In this document: piece after piece, positions 46,787 to 54,910 of the stretch
Position numbering within the stretch: position 1 is the first letter of the stretch
Layout: each line of letters begins with the position of its first letter
Assembly (NCBI GenBank): GCA_027484655.1
Contig: JAIXSM010000079.1
Span: 1 to 64,000, forward strand
Direction of reading: 5' to 3'
Origin: Hyphomicrobiales bacterium
GTDB lineage: Bacteria > Pseudomonadota > Alphaproteobacteria > Rhizobiales > Beijerinckiaceae
Length of the DNA: 64,000 bases
Made by a program: the position numbers and the translations under genes
The notes under the pieces: generated by a model
Databases searched by the model: none
Seen by the model: the letters and a program-made list of their open reading frames with translations, nothing else
Told to the model about the DNA's origin: nothing

Positions 46787-46829
46787 AAAAAAAGGCCGCG
46801 CCTTGCAGCCTTGAATGGCCGGAGCGCGT
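46787..46829 (-). promoter_or_regulatory. Hairpin-like sequence with seven-T tract before carB
   Basis: On the minus strand, GGCC...GGCC (4 bp) and CGCGC...GCGCG pairings precede T7 at 46787-46793, 43 bases upstream of the carB ATG. It could be a weak terminator for the decayed genes upstream or a leader attenuator for carB. The stems are weak. Confidence 0.3.
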
Positions 46830-46952
46830 CCTTTCCGAAAACCCTCGTGGGGCGTCCAGGCGGGATAGCCCGACCTGAGGTCGCGCTGATCTAGACCAAA
46901 TCGGCGGGGATGTGAACCCCCGCCGTTGGCGATCCACCGGGTATTGCGCTGG

Positions 46953-47416
46953 CTACTGAACCTGCACCTCGATCTCGTTGTATCTGCCGCGCCTGATCCA
47001 ACTGCCCGTCGGGTTGCCGGGTGCTGAAATTCTAAAGGCGTCCGTGATCCCCAGGGCGTTGAGTCCGCCGATCGCCGTGAGCGTCACATTGTCCGCGCGC
47101 GGGCCGTATCCATCCCCTGCGCCCAGCGCCGAGAATGTGAGCCAGTAGTAGCCCGGTTTATCGATCCTGAAGTTGGCGGAGCGCGAGATCCCTCGCGCGT
47201 TGTCGGCGTTCACACACACATCGACCATGGTGCGGCCAAATAGAATGAACGATTTCTGATCTCGACCAGTTGTCCGGCCGGGGTCCGCCAGCCATTGAAC
47301 GCACTATACAAGCCGTGCTCGGGCATTACGGCGACAGGCTTGAACCCTGATCGATCCGGTCGCGGGCGAATCGCCGCGCTAAAGACGATACAAAATAGGC
47401 GAACATTTACGCCCAT
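46953..47416 (-). pseudogene. Probable frameshifted remnant of an exported protein gene
   Basis: Two overlapping minus-strand frames look like parts of one protein. The first (47416 to 47210) carries a hydrophobic start and GLYSAFNGWRTPAGQLVEIRN. The second (47228 to 46953, 91 residues) carries [33 protein letters not shown] and a terminal [10 protein letters not shown]. Together they resemble beta-sandwich, carbohydrate-binding-like secreted modules. The break needs a change of reading frame near 47220. No ribosome binding site is clear. It follows the tadE-like pseudogene, so the region looks degraded. The 91-residue frame alone could still be a small gene. Confidence 0.4.
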
Positions 47417-47475
47417 GACGTTGGCACGAATGGAGCATGGACAATTCGCGCGAAGAATGGTCCCGATGGAAACCG

Positions 47476-47922
47476 TTAATCAGCATAGGCAATCTGCAGC
47501 ACATTGATTTCCGCGCTGCCTCCCGGACACCAGCGCGCTGCGCCAGGGTTGCCTGTGGTGGGCGCCCACACCCCGCCTGCGCCAGACCAATTGCTGACGC
47601 TCGCGACCACGGTGACGTTAACGAGCAGCTTGTTGCAATCGAACAGAGTCAGCTCCGGGCAAATATATCTGGTTCTGAAATCGCTGCTTGTCGTCCTGTC
47701 GATAACGACAACGCCCGAACGGATTTGCTCAGAGGCTCTATGAGCAGCGTAGTCGAGCTGCGAAAACTACAGATAGTCGACCGCCAGCTCCAGAGTCGCC
47801 ACCACTATTGCAATGAATGGAAGCGCCACCCTTGAGAACTCGACAGCCGCCGCGCCTGATGTATCGCGCAGGAGCCGCCGGCGGGGCGCCCGTCTGGACC
47901 CTGTCTCGACCGGAATGGACAT
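47476..47922 (-). pseudogene. TadE-like pilus-assembly gene, broken by an in-frame TAG
   Basis: From ATG at 47922 the frame encodes an N-terminal charged segment and RDTSGAAAVEFSRVALPF with a hydrophobic helix, the hallmark of TadE/TadG pseudopilins. After ...LELAVDYL a TAG stop (47769-47767) interrupts it. The same frame then continues open for about 96 codons with fitting features (LDYAAHRASEQIRSG, CPELTLFDCNKLLVNVTVV, AEINVLQIAYAD) to a TAA at 47476. The C-terminus is therefore also short. No tad cluster is nearby. The likely cause is a nonsense mutation in a stray tadE-like gene; sequencing error cannot be excluded. Confidence 0.65.
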
Positions 47923-48022
47923 AAGCGCCTTCCACGCACATCTCGACCAGTTCCGGTGCATTTAGAAAATGTTAAGATCAAGTTCCCGGTGACAAGCGCC
48001 TTCCGCCGCGGTAGGAAAGCGC

Positions 48023-48400
48023 GTGACCCTGCAACGACAGTTCTCGATCTTTCTGGTGGTCGGCTTCACGGCCGCTGTTTTGCACTACGGGGTGCTCATC
48101 GCCCTCGTGGAGGTGTTCGCATGGGGCGCCGTCCCGGCGAGCCTTGCGGGCTATGTGGCGGGAGGCGTGGTCTCCTATGGCATGAACCGGACCCACACAT
48201 ACGCCAGCGACCGGCCCCATGAGGAGGCCGGGTGGCGCTTCATCCTCGTGGCTGCGGTTGGCTTCGGGCTGACCTACGCGTTCATCTATCTGTTCCACGA
48301 GATCGCCGGGCTGCAGTATGTTCTGGCGCAGATCCTGACCACAGGGGTGGTTCTGTTCTGGAGCTTTCTCGCTCACAAGATTTTTACCTTCAGGGCGTGA
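48023..48400 (+). CDS. GtrA family membrane protein
   Basis: 125 residues, GTG start with AGGA upstream at about 48013. Four membrane helices and the GtrA pattern (RQFSIFLVVGFTAAVLHY, GYVAGGVVSYGMNRTHTY, GVVLFWSFLAHKIFTF) are visible. GtrA-like proteins are thought to flip or handle polyprenyl-linked sugars at the inner membrane. It is divergent from the tadE-like pseudogene and converges with the small acidic protein gene. No glycosyltransferase partner is adjacent. Confidence 0.9.
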   Translation: MTLQRQFSIFLVVGFTAAVLHYGVLIALVEVFAWGAVPASLAGYVAGGVVSYGMNRTHTYASDRPHEEAGWRFILVAAVGFGLTYAFIYLFHEIAGLQYVLAQILTTGVVLFWSFLAHKIFTFRA

Positions 48401-48448
48401 GCCCGCCACCCTCGCCCGACATCCTCGCCCGCTGCCGCGCGCGGGGAC

Positions 48449-48658
48449 TTACTCCTCCTCGTCGTCCTCATCTTCATCGTCCTCATCCTCCTCGTCTTCG
48501 ATAGCCTCAAGGCAGGCGAGGGGTATGCGCGCCTCCTGAAGCCGGTCGTCGGAATGCGCGAACCAGATGCAGCGGGCCTGCTCGCCGTCCACCTCCACAA
48601 CGGTCAGCGGCGGGCCTCCAGATTTCAGCGAGACAATGGTTCCGGCCTCGAATTCCAT
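48449..48658 (-). CDS. Small DUF2158/YodC-like protein with a polyacidic tail
   Basis: 69 residues from ATG at 48658, with GAGGAG about seven bases upstream. The first 50 residues form the small beta-barrel-like DUF2158 pattern: FEAGTIVSLKSGGPPLTVVEVDGEQARCIWF. The last 17 residues are all Asp or Glu (EDEEDEDDEDEDDEEE). Function unknown. The gene follows trmL closely on the same strand (72 bases between). The acidic tail could bind a basic partner; that is speculation. Confidence 0.78.
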   Translation of the reverse strand: MEFEAGTIVSLKSGGPPLTVVEVDGEQARCIWFAHSDDRLQEARIPLACLEAIEDEEDEDDEDEDDEEE

Positions 48659-48729
48659 GGGATTGCTCCTCGGGGCGCTTCTTGAGGGACTTCGCGCTGG
48701 CGCTTGGGCCGACGCACCGGGACAAGTCC

Positions 48730-49209
48730 TCAAGGCGCTCCCGGGTTTCCGCGGATCTGGCGTAACGCCTCGCCCATGACCATGGCGGCGGCGAACGCCA
48801 CGTTGAGCGAACGCATATCCGGGACCATCGGGATCGTGACGCGGAGGTCGGCGGCCTCATGAACCTCCGGCGGGGCGCCAAGCGATTCGCGGCCTACCAT
48901 CAGAATGTCGCCGGGGCGATATTCGGCCGCCGCATAGGGCAGGGTGGCGCGGGCCGTCAGCAGCACGAGCCGCCCCCCGCCGCCCGGCCCGCGTCGCCAG
49001 TCCTCGAAGGCGCTCCATGAGACATGGCGATCAATGCGAAGGCGGTCGAGATAATCCATCCCCGCGCGCCGGAAGTTCCTGTCGGAAACGAGAAAACCGG
49101 CGGGCTCAATGATCGCGGCGTCGACGCCGAGGCACGCGCAGGCGCGCAGCATCGTCCCCGCGTTCTGGGGAATATCGGGCTGGAAGAGGGCGAGGGTGAG
49201 GTCAGCCAT
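48730..49209 (-). CDS. trmL: tRNA (cytidine(34)-2'-O)-methyltransferase TrmL
   Basis: 159 residues, typical for this SPOUT methyltransferase. Family marks are ALFQPDIPQNAGTMLRACACLG, the AdoMet-binding knot segments LMVGRESLGAPPEV and TIPMVPDMRSLNVAFAAAMVM. It methylates the wobble position of certain leucine tRNAs. It is divergent from petA, with a 302-base control region between them. Confidence 0.93.
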   Translation of the reverse strand: MADLTLALFQPDIPQNAGTMLRACACLGVDAAIIEPAGFLVSDRNFRRAGMDYLDRLRIDRHVSWSAFEDWRRGPGGGGRLVLLTARATLPYAAAEYRPGDILMVGRESLGAPPEVHEAADLRVTIPMVPDMRSLNVAFAAAMVMGEALRQIRGNPGAP

Positions 49210-49511
49210 GGGGGCACAATGGCCTTCGCCCGCGGCTCCGGCTAGCCCTTTTGCCGAGGGGACGGACGGCTGCGCCCTATGGACAAGCCGGGAGAAGGGT
49301 GCGAAATACCGCCCCGCTCAACCACATGCCCTCGCCGCGTTCAGGCGTCGCGCGTGTTGGCGGCTCGCAGCCGCCGATGGGTGGCGATGCGTCGCATTGC
49401 TGGCCTTAGGCGCCAAATCTATGTGAACTTGGCCCGAGCGGCCCGCATGGGGCGGCCGTTCCCGCTCATCATCCGGGCGGACGGGATCGGGCAAGCGGAT
49501 GGGGGAACAGA
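49210..49511. other. Divergent control region between trmL and petA
   Basis: 302 bases without a gene, expected to hold the petABC and trmL promoters. A purine run, GGGGGAACAGA, at its right end is the petA ribosome binding site. No clear -35/-10 pair or operator was identified. Confidence 0.5.
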
Positions 49512-50039
49512 GTGGCCAATTCATCGACCGTCGAACCGACCCGCAGGGACATGCTCTACATCACGACGGGCGCGTTTGCCGCCGTCGGCGCCGGCGCGGT
49601 CGCGTGGCCCTTTATCAGCCAGATGAACCCGGACGCCTCTACAGTGGCGCTGGCCTCCACTGAGGTTGACATCTCCGCTATCCCGGAGGGCGGCATCCTC
49701 ACGGTGAAGTGGCGGGGCAAGCCGGTGTTCATCCGGCACCGCACCAAGAAGGAAATTGACGAGGCTGTCGCCACGCCCCTCAATCAGCTTCCCGATCCGC
49801 AGGCCGACAAGGCCCGCGTCAAGAAGCCTGAGTGGCTGGTCGTGGTCGGCGTCTGCACCCACCTGGGCTGCGTTCCGCTGGGCGCGCCGGGCTCCCGCGG
49901 CGACTTCGACGGCTGGTTCTGCCCCTGCCATGGCTCGCACTACGACACGTCCGGCCGCATCCGCCGGGGCCCAGCTCCGACGAACCTGCCTGTTCCCGAG
50001 TACGACTTCGTGTCTGACACGAAGCTTCGTATCGGCTGA
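49512..50039 (+). CDS. petA: Ubiquinol-cytochrome c reductase Rieske iron-sulfur subunit
   Basis: 175 residues, GTG start. The Tat-like N-terminus ([21 protein letters not shown]) forms the membrane anchor. The Rieske cluster ligands are Cys115 and His117 (CTHLGC) and Cys137 and His140 (CPCHGS), with Cys120 and Cys139 forming the disulfide. It carries electrons from ubiquinol to cytochrome c1 in the bc1 complex. It is the first gene of petABC, 56 bases before petB. Confidence 0.97.
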   Translation: MANSSTVEPTRRDMLYITTGAFAAVGAGAVAWPFISQMNPDASTVALASTEVDISAIPEGGILTVKWRGKPVFIRHRTKKEIDEAVATPLNQLPDPQADKARVKKPEWLVVVGVCTHLGCVPLGAPGSRGDFDGWFCPCHGSHYDTSGRIRRGPAPTNLPVPEYDFVSDTKLRIG

Positions 50040-50095
50040 CCCGGCGCACCGCCGCAGATTCACCCTCGGCCCAGATCGTCTGAAGAGACAAAAAC

Positions 50096-51346
50096 ATGAG
50101 CGGACCTTCTACTTACGTACCCAAGAGCGCGATCGGGCGCTGGTTTGAAAGCCGACTGCCGATCATCGGCCTGGTGCATGGTTCGTTCGTTGCGTATCCG
50201 ACGCCGCGAAACCTGAACTATATGTGGACCTTCGGCGCGATCCTGAGCTTCATGCTCGTGTCGCAGATCGTCACCGGCATTGTGCTGGCGATGCACTACA
50301 CGCCGCACACCGATTACGCCTTCAGCTCCGTCGAGCGCATCATGCGCGACGTGAACTGGGGCTGGTTCATCCGTTACGCGCACGCCAACGGCGCGTCGAT
50401 GTTCTTCATCGCGGTGTACATGCACATGTTCCGCGGCCTCTACTACGGGTCTTACAAGGCGCCGCGCGAGGTGCTGTGGATTCTGGGCGTCATCATCTTC
50501 CTGCTGATGATGGCCACGGCGTTCATGGGCTACGTGCTGCCGTGGGGCCAGATGAGCTTCTGGGGCGCGACCGTCATCACGAACCTGTTCTCGGCGATCC
50601 CGCTTGTCGGAGAGGCCATCACCACATGGCTGTGGGGCGGCTACTCTGTCGATAACCCGACCCTGAACCGGTTCTTCTCGCTCCACTATCTGCTTCCCTT
50701 CATGCTGGTTGGCATCGTCGTCCTGCACGTGTGGGCGCTGCATGTGGTGGGCCAGAACAACCCGGTCGGCGTTGAGGTGAAGAACGTCCAGCGCGACACG
50801 TTGCCGTTCACGCCGTACGCCACCCTGAAGGACTCGGTTGCGCTGGTGCTCTTCCTGATCTTCTTCTCGTGGTTCATCTTCTTCATGCCCAACTACTTGG
50901 GCCATGCGGACAACTACATCGAGGCGAACCCGCTGGTCACGCCGGCGCACATCGTCCCCGAGTGGTACTTCCTGCCGTTCTACGCGATCCTGCGCGCGGT
51001 GCCCTCGAAGCTCGGCGGCGTGATCGCGATGTTCGGCGCCATTGCGGTGCTGGCGTTCCTGCCCTGGCTCGACACCTCCCGCGTGCGGTCAGCGGCCTAT
51101 CGTCCGGTCTACCGTGTGTTCTTCTGGGTGTTCGTGGCGGTCTGCATCGGCCTCGGCTACCTGGGCGCCATGCCAGCGGAAGGCGGTTACGTCATCGCGT
51201 CCCGCATCCTGACGCTGTACTACTTCGCCTTCTTCCTCCTCATTATGCCGCTGCTTGGCATGTTTGAGACCCCGAGGGCGGTTCCGGCCACTATCGCGGA
51301 CGCGGTGCTCGCGAAAAAGGGCCCCGTTATGAACCCGGCGGAATAA
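50096..51346 (+). CDS. petB: Cytochrome b subunit of the bc1 complex
   Basis: 416 residues with eight membrane helices. Haem-ligand histidines lie in [11 protein letters not shown] and in [22 protein letters not shown] for one side, with the partners in [25 protein letters not shown]. The quinol-oxidation PEWY motif is [11 protein letters not shown]. The protein forms the quinone sites of complex III in the inner membrane. It lies between petA and petC with short gaps, so it is clearly in the operon. Confidence 0.98.
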   Translation: MSGPSTYVPKSAIGRWFESRLPIIGLVHGSFVAYPTPRNLNYMWTFGAILSFMLVSQIVTGIVLAMHYTPHTDYAFSSVERIMRDVNWGWFIRYAHANGASMFFIAVYMHMFRGLYYGSYKAPREVLWILGVIIFLLMMATAFMGYVLPWGQMSFWGATVITNLFSAIPLVGEAITTWLWGGYSVDNPTLNRFFSLHYLLPFMLVGIVVLHVWALHVVGQNNPVGVEVKNVQRDTLPFTPYATLKDSVALVLFLIFFSWFIFFMPNYLGHADNYIEANPLVTPAHIVPEWYFLPFYAILRAVPSKLGGVIAMFGAIAVLAFLPWLDTSRVRSAAYRPVYRVFFWVFVAVCIGLGYLGAMPAEGGYVIASRILTLYYFAFFLLIMPLLGMFETPRAVPATIADAVLAKKGPVMNPAE

Positions 51347-51369
51347 GAGACGATTTGGAGACCTGTGAG

Positions 51370-52185
51370 ATGAAATCCTTCAAGTCGTTCTTTGTCGCCG
51401 CCGCGCTTGTCGCAGGGGCCGCCTCCTACACGCCGGCCCTGGCTGCCGGCGGGGACACTCCGAAGCCGGAGCGTCTGTCGTGGAGCTTCGCAGGGCCACT
51501 AGGCGCCTTCGACCGCGGCCAGTTGCAGCGCGGGTTCAAGGTCTACCGCGAGGTTTGCGCCTCGTGCCACTCGATCAACCGCGTCGCGTTCCGCAACCTT
51601 GCGGAGCCCGGCGGGCCGCAGTTCTCGGAGTCCCAGATCAAGGCGCTCGCCGCCGAGTACAAGATCAAGGACGTTGACGACAAGGGTGAAATCATTGAGC
51701 GGGACGGCCGTCCCGCTGATCGCTTCCCCAAGCTGTTCCCGAATACCGACGCAGCCGCCGCCGTGCACGGCGTCGCCCCGCCGGATCTGTCCGTGATGGC
51801 GAAGGCGCGCTCCTATTCGCGCGGCTTCCCGCTGTTCGTGCTCGACGCTCTGCCGGGCATGGCCTACCAGGAGCACGGGGTCGATTACCTCGCGGCTCTT
51901 CTCACCGGCTACACCAATCCTGACGATCTGAACTGGAACAAGTACTTCCCCGGCAACTCCATCAAGATGGCGAAGCCAATCTCGGATGGTCAGGTCGAGT
52001 ACACGGACGGTACGCCGGCGACCGAGGCGCAGTATGCGAAGGATGTCGCCGCGTTCCTGATGTGGACCGCCGAGCCGAAGCTGGAGGAGCGCAAGCGCAC
52101 TGGCTTCAACGTGATGGTGTTCCTGTTCATCTTCGCGGGCCTGCTGTACTTCACCAAGAAGCGCGTGTGGGCCAACGCTCACTGA
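51370..52185 (+). CDS. petC: Cytochrome c1
   Basis: 271 residues from ATG at 51370 (GGAG nine bases upstream); a TTG five codons earlier is not needed. The signal peptide ends PALAAGG. The haem c site is CASCH (Cys63, Cys66, His67). The likely axial Met lies in SIKMAKPISDG. A C-terminal membrane anchor (FNVMVFLFIFAGLLYFTKKRVW region) completes the form. It passes electrons to soluble or membrane cytochrome c. A strong terminator follows 22 bases after the stop. Confidence 0.97.
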   Translation: MKSFKSFFVAAALVAGAASYTPALAAGGDTPKPERLSWSFAGPLGAFDRGQLQRGFKVYREVCASCHSINRVAFRNLAEPGGPQFSESQIKALAAEYKIKDVDDKGEIIERDGRPADRFPKLFPNTDAAAAVHGVAPPDLSVMAKARSYSRGFPLFVLDALPGMAYQEHGVDYLAALLTGYTNPDDLNWNKYFPGNSIKMAKPISDGQVEYTDGTPATEAQYAKDVAAFLMWTAEPKLEERKRTGFNVMVFLFIFAGLLYFTKKRVWANAH

Positions 52186-52207
52186 TCGTTGATCTGGCGC
52201 TAAAGAC

Positions 52208-52240
52208 AAAAGCCCCGTGCGAACGGGGCTTTTTGCTTTT
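52208..52240 (+). terminator. Intrinsic terminator of petABC
   Basis: A perfect 11-bp stem (52208-52218 with 52223-52233) and GCGA loop, followed by TTTTGCTTTTTC, lies just past petC. Confidence 0.9.
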
Positions 52241-52245
52241 TCAAC

Positions 52246-52315
52246 TCAGAGCATTTTCCGTCCAAGTGGATGCCGGTTGGACGTAAGAAAATGCGTAAAA
52301 ACAATAAGCGAGAGC
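52246..52315. repeat. Dispersed intergenic palindromic element
   Basis: GCATTTTC-CGTCCAA (52251-52265) pairs with TTGGACG-TAA-GAAAATGC (52277-52294), followed by GTAAAAACAATAAG and AGAGC. The layout GAGCATTTTC ... GAAAATGCG ... AACAA ... GAGC matches a repeat I remember as common between genes in Hyphomicrobiales genomes. It sits between petC and pth, which are convergent. Confidence 0.55.
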
Positions 52316-52378
52316 GGACGACCTGATGCAATCAGGTCGCTTTCCGCTCAAGCGGAAGAACAGCCCCTGGCGCCTGGC

Positions 52379-52993
52379 TCAGGCGCCGCGCACATCGCCG
52401 ACGCGCTTCACCTCGCCAAAGCCGGCCGCGTCCATGAACAGATGCAGCTTGTTCTGGAAGCCGGGATCGTCGCCCTTGGCGAGGAGGTCGGCGTTGCGCG
52501 CGATCCCGTCGCACAATGCGTTGACCCACGCGGCCTCCGACCGGGCAAAGTCGTTCAGCACATAGCTGTGCACGAGGTTCTTGTCTCCGGGATGGCCGAT
52601 GCCGAGCCGAACGCGCCGGTAATCATTTCCCATGTGCGCTGTGATCGAACGCAGCCCGTTATGGCCCGCGTTGCCGCCGCCGGTCTTGACCCGCAGCTTG
52701 CCCGGCGGAAGATCCAGTTCATCGTGAAAAACGACGATGTGCTTGAGATCAATCTTGTGGAAGCGCGCGGCCTCGGCGACCGCGCGTCCTGATTCATTCA
52801 TGAAGGTTTGCGGCTCAAGCAGGATCACCCGCGCGCCGTCAACGGTCCCCTCCGTCGCGAGGCCCTGAAAGCGCTTGCGCAACGGCGGAAACGAAAAAGC
52901 CCGGGCGATGGCGTCGATGGCCATGAAGCCAATGTTGTGGCGGTTCTGCGCGTATTTCGCGCCCGGGTTGCCGAGCCCGACAAAGAGCAACAT
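52379..52993 (-). CDS. pth: Peptidyl-tRNA hydrolase
   Basis: 204 residues from the ATG at 52993 ([21 protein letters not shown]); another ATG three codons earlier is possible. Catalytic His is in QNRHNIGFM, and Asp in [27 protein letters not shown] and [10 protein letters not shown] are the tRNA-binding and substrate loops. It recycles peptidyl-tRNA in the cytoplasm. It follows rplY on the same strand, with a strong hairpin between them. Confidence 0.97.
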   Translation of the reverse strand: MLLFVGLGNPGAKYAQNRHNIGFMAIDAIARAFSFPPLRKRFQGLATEGTVDGARVILLEPQTFMNESGRAVAEAARFHKIDLKHIVVFHDELDLPPGKLRVKTGGGNAGHNGLRSITAHMGNDYRRVRLGIGHPGDKNLVHSYVLNDFARSEAAWVNALCDGIARNADLLAKGDDPGFQNKLHLFMDAAGFGEVKRVGDVRGA

Positions 52994-53040
52994 GGCGAAC
53001 ATCCGGATTGTGCGGCGGCGCCGGAGCGCGCGCGGCGGAC

Positions 53041-53067
53041 GCGCCTTCCCGCTGAGCGGGAAGGCGC
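53041..53067 (-). terminator. 12-bp hairpin between rplY and pth
   Basis: GCGCCTTCCCGC (53041-53052) pairs perfectly with GCGGGAAGGCGC (53056-53067) around a 3-base loop, just past the rplY stop. There is no T-tract after it on the minus strand, so it may instead stabilise the rplY message or reduce read-through to pth. Confidence 0.5.
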
Positions 53068-53074
53068 AAACGTA

Positions 53075-53695
53075 TTACTTCTTGCCCTTGGCGGGAGCCG
53101 CGGCGGGGGCCGGAGCCTCCTCAACCTTGGCCGGGGGCGCAATCGTCACGACCGTGAAATCGCGGTCCTGAATGATCGGCTTGCAGCCCTCGGGGAGCTT
53201 GATCGCCGAGATATGCAGGGACTCGTTCACGCCCATCGCGCTCACGTCGGCGGTGATCGCCTCCGGGATGTTGTCGGCGGGAACGCGCAGCTCGATCGTG
53301 TGGAGCACGACGTTCAGCGTGCCGCCGATCTTCACGCCGGGGGAGACTTCCGCGCCCACCACGTGCACAGGCACGTTGATGCGCAGGGTGGAGCCGGGCT
53401 TGAGGCGCAGGAAGTCCACATGCAGCGGGGTGTCGCGAACCACGTCGAGCTGGTAATCGCGCGGGATGACGCGCTCAACCTTGCCGTCGCCCAGATCGAT
53501 GTCGAAGATCGTGGTGAGGAAGTGGCCAGCGTAGATGAGCTGGTTGATGGTCTTGTAGTCCAGGCTGATCGGCTGAGCGGCTTCGCCGCCGCCATAGATC
53601 ACTGCCGGAACGCGGTTCTCACGACGAATGCTGCGGGCGGCCCCCTTGCCGGTGCCCGTGCGCGTCGTGGCCGCGAGCGTCTTGTTCGCTGCCAT
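53075..53695 (-). CDS. rplY: 50S ribosomal protein L25 (Ctc form)
   Basis: 206 residues: the L25 5S-rRNA-binding domain ([20 protein letters not shown], then PAVIYGGGE) plus the C-terminal TL5/Ctc domain with [20 protein letters not shown]. An Ala/Pro/Lys-rich tail follows. It binds 5S rRNA in the large subunit. An AAAGGA ribosome binding site, a hairpin with T-tract and a good promoter lie directly upstream. Confidence 0.96.
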   Translation of the reverse strand: MAANKTLAATTRTGTGKGAARSIRRENRVPAVIYGGGEAAQPISLDYKTINQLIYAGHFLTTIFDIDLGDGKVERVIPRDYQLDVVRDTPLHVDFLRLKPGSTLRINVPVHVVGAEVSPGVKIGGTLNVVLHTIELRVPADNIPEAITADVSAMGVNESLHISAIKLPEGCKPIIQDRDFTVVTIAPPAKVEEAPAPAAAPAKGKK

Positions 53696-53710
53696 GTGGA
53701 TAGTCCTTTA

Positions 53711-53757
53711 CAAAAGAAAAGCGCGCCTTCGCCTCCAGGGGTGTCGGAGTGGCGCGC
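53711..53757 (-). promoter_or_regulatory. Hairpin plus T-tract at the 5' end of the rplY transcript (terminator or attenuator)
   Basis: On the minus strand GCGCGCC pairs with GGCGCGC (53751-53757 with 53721-53727), and inner CTCC pairs with GGAG. TTTTCTTTTG follows, and the rplY ATG is 16 bases further on. It looks like an intrinsic terminator. It may end prs transcripts (prs stops at 53895) or act as a leader attenuator for rplY, since the predicted start site lies at its 5' edge. Confidence 0.55.
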
Positions 53758-53764
53758 ACCGGGC

Positions 53765-53792
53765 TTATAGCGGTGGAGGGGAGCGGGTTCAA
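53765..53792 (-). promoter_or_regulatory. Predicted housekeeping promoter of rplY
   Basis: Read on the minus strand: -35 TTGAAC (53787-53792), a 16-base spacer, and -10 CTATAA (53765-53770). It places the transcript start near 53757, immediately before the leader hairpin. Confidence 0.55.
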
Positions 53793-53894
53793 CCCTCCAG
53801 AACAGGGCATGGACCGCGCGCGGCCTCGCGCGCAGGCTCTCCCTGTCAGGCGTGCAGGGCGCGCGGGGACGCGCGCGCTCCAGACGCAGGCGCC

Positions 53895-54836
53895 TCAGTC
53901 GAACAGGCTGGAAACGCTCTCTTCCTTGAAGGTCCGGTCGATAGCCTCCCCGAGCAGGGGGGCGACCGAGATCACGCGGATGTTCTTGGCGACGCGCACC
54001 GCGGCCGTGGGCTCGATGGTGTCGGTGAGCACCAGCTCTTTCAGCTTCGACGCCGAGATGCGCGCTACAGCGCCGCCCGAGAGCACCCCGTGCGTGATGT
54101 AGGCGTAGACCTCCTTAGCCCCCTTGGCGAGCAGGGCTTCCGCCGCGTTGCAGAGCGTGCCGCCGGAGTCGACGATGTCATCGACGAGAATGCAGCTCTT
54201 TCCCGACACGTCGCCGATGATGTTCATCACCTCGGATTCGCCGGCGCGCTCGCGGCGCTTGTCGACGATGGACAGCGGCGCGTCGATGCGCTTGGCCAGC
54301 GCGCGGGCGCGCACGACGCCGCCCACGTCCGGGGACACAACCATCACGTTCTTGAGATCAAGGCGCTGTTTGATGTCGGCGACCATGGCGGGCGCCGCGA
54401 AAAGGTTGTCCACCGGGATGTCAAAGAAACCCTGGATCTGCCCGGCGTGCAGATCGACTGTGAGCACACGGTCGGCGCCGGCGCGGGTGATGAGGTTCGA
54501 CACGAGTTTGGCGGAGATCGGCGTGCGTGGTCCGGGTTTGCGATCCTGCCGTGCATAACCGAAGTACGGAATCACCGCCGTGATGCGCCGCGCAGAGGCG
54601 CGCCGCAGCGCGTCCGTCATGATGAGCAGCTCCATCAGGTGGTCGTTGGCGGGGAACGATGTGGACTGAATGATGAAGGTGTCAGCGCCGCGCACATTCT
54701 CCTGAATCTCGACGAAGACCTCCATGTCCGCGAAGCGGCGCACCTGGCATTTCGTGAGAGGCATTTTGAGATAAGCGGCGATGGCTTCCGTGAGCGAGCG
54801 ATTGGAATTGCCCGCCAGAATCTTGAAACCACCCAT
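53895..54836 (-). CDS. prs: Ribose-phosphate pyrophosphokinase
   Basis: 313 residues, the class I length. The sequence has [19 protein letters not shown], the ATP-binding [19 protein letters not shown] flexible region, [20 protein letters not shown] and the PRPP loop [13 protein letters not shown]. It makes PRPP for nucleotide and histidine synthesis. It is read towards rplY with 199 bases between. Divergence on the far side is from a glycosyltransferase gene on the same strand, 74 bases away. Confidence 0.97.
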   Translation of the reverse strand: MGGFKILAGNSNRSLTEAIAAYLKMPLTKCQVRRFADMEVFVEIQENVRGADTFIIQSTSFPANDHLMELLIMTDALRRASARRITAVIPYFGYARQDRKPGPRTPISAKLVSNLITRAGADRVLTVDLHAGQIQGFFDIPVDNLFAAPAMVADIKQRLDLKNVMVVSPDVGGVVRARALAKRIDAPLSIVDKRRERAGESEVMNIIGDVSGKSCILVDDIVDSGGTLCNAAEALLAKGAKEVYAYITHGVLSGGAVARISASKLKELVLTDTIEPTAAVRVAKNIRVISVAPLLGEAIDRTFKEESVSSLFD

Positions 54837-54910
54837 GTTGAGCCTCGTAACCCGCGTGTTGCGGGCCTCTTAGCAAGACTGCAGCCATGCGACAACCTTG
54901 CCGCGCGACT

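Noticed and set aside
47767-47769. TAG in the tadE-like gene as recoded (pyrrolysine or suppressor) codon
   Set aside because: No supporting machinery seen and the C-terminus is also truncated; simple gene decay is more likely.
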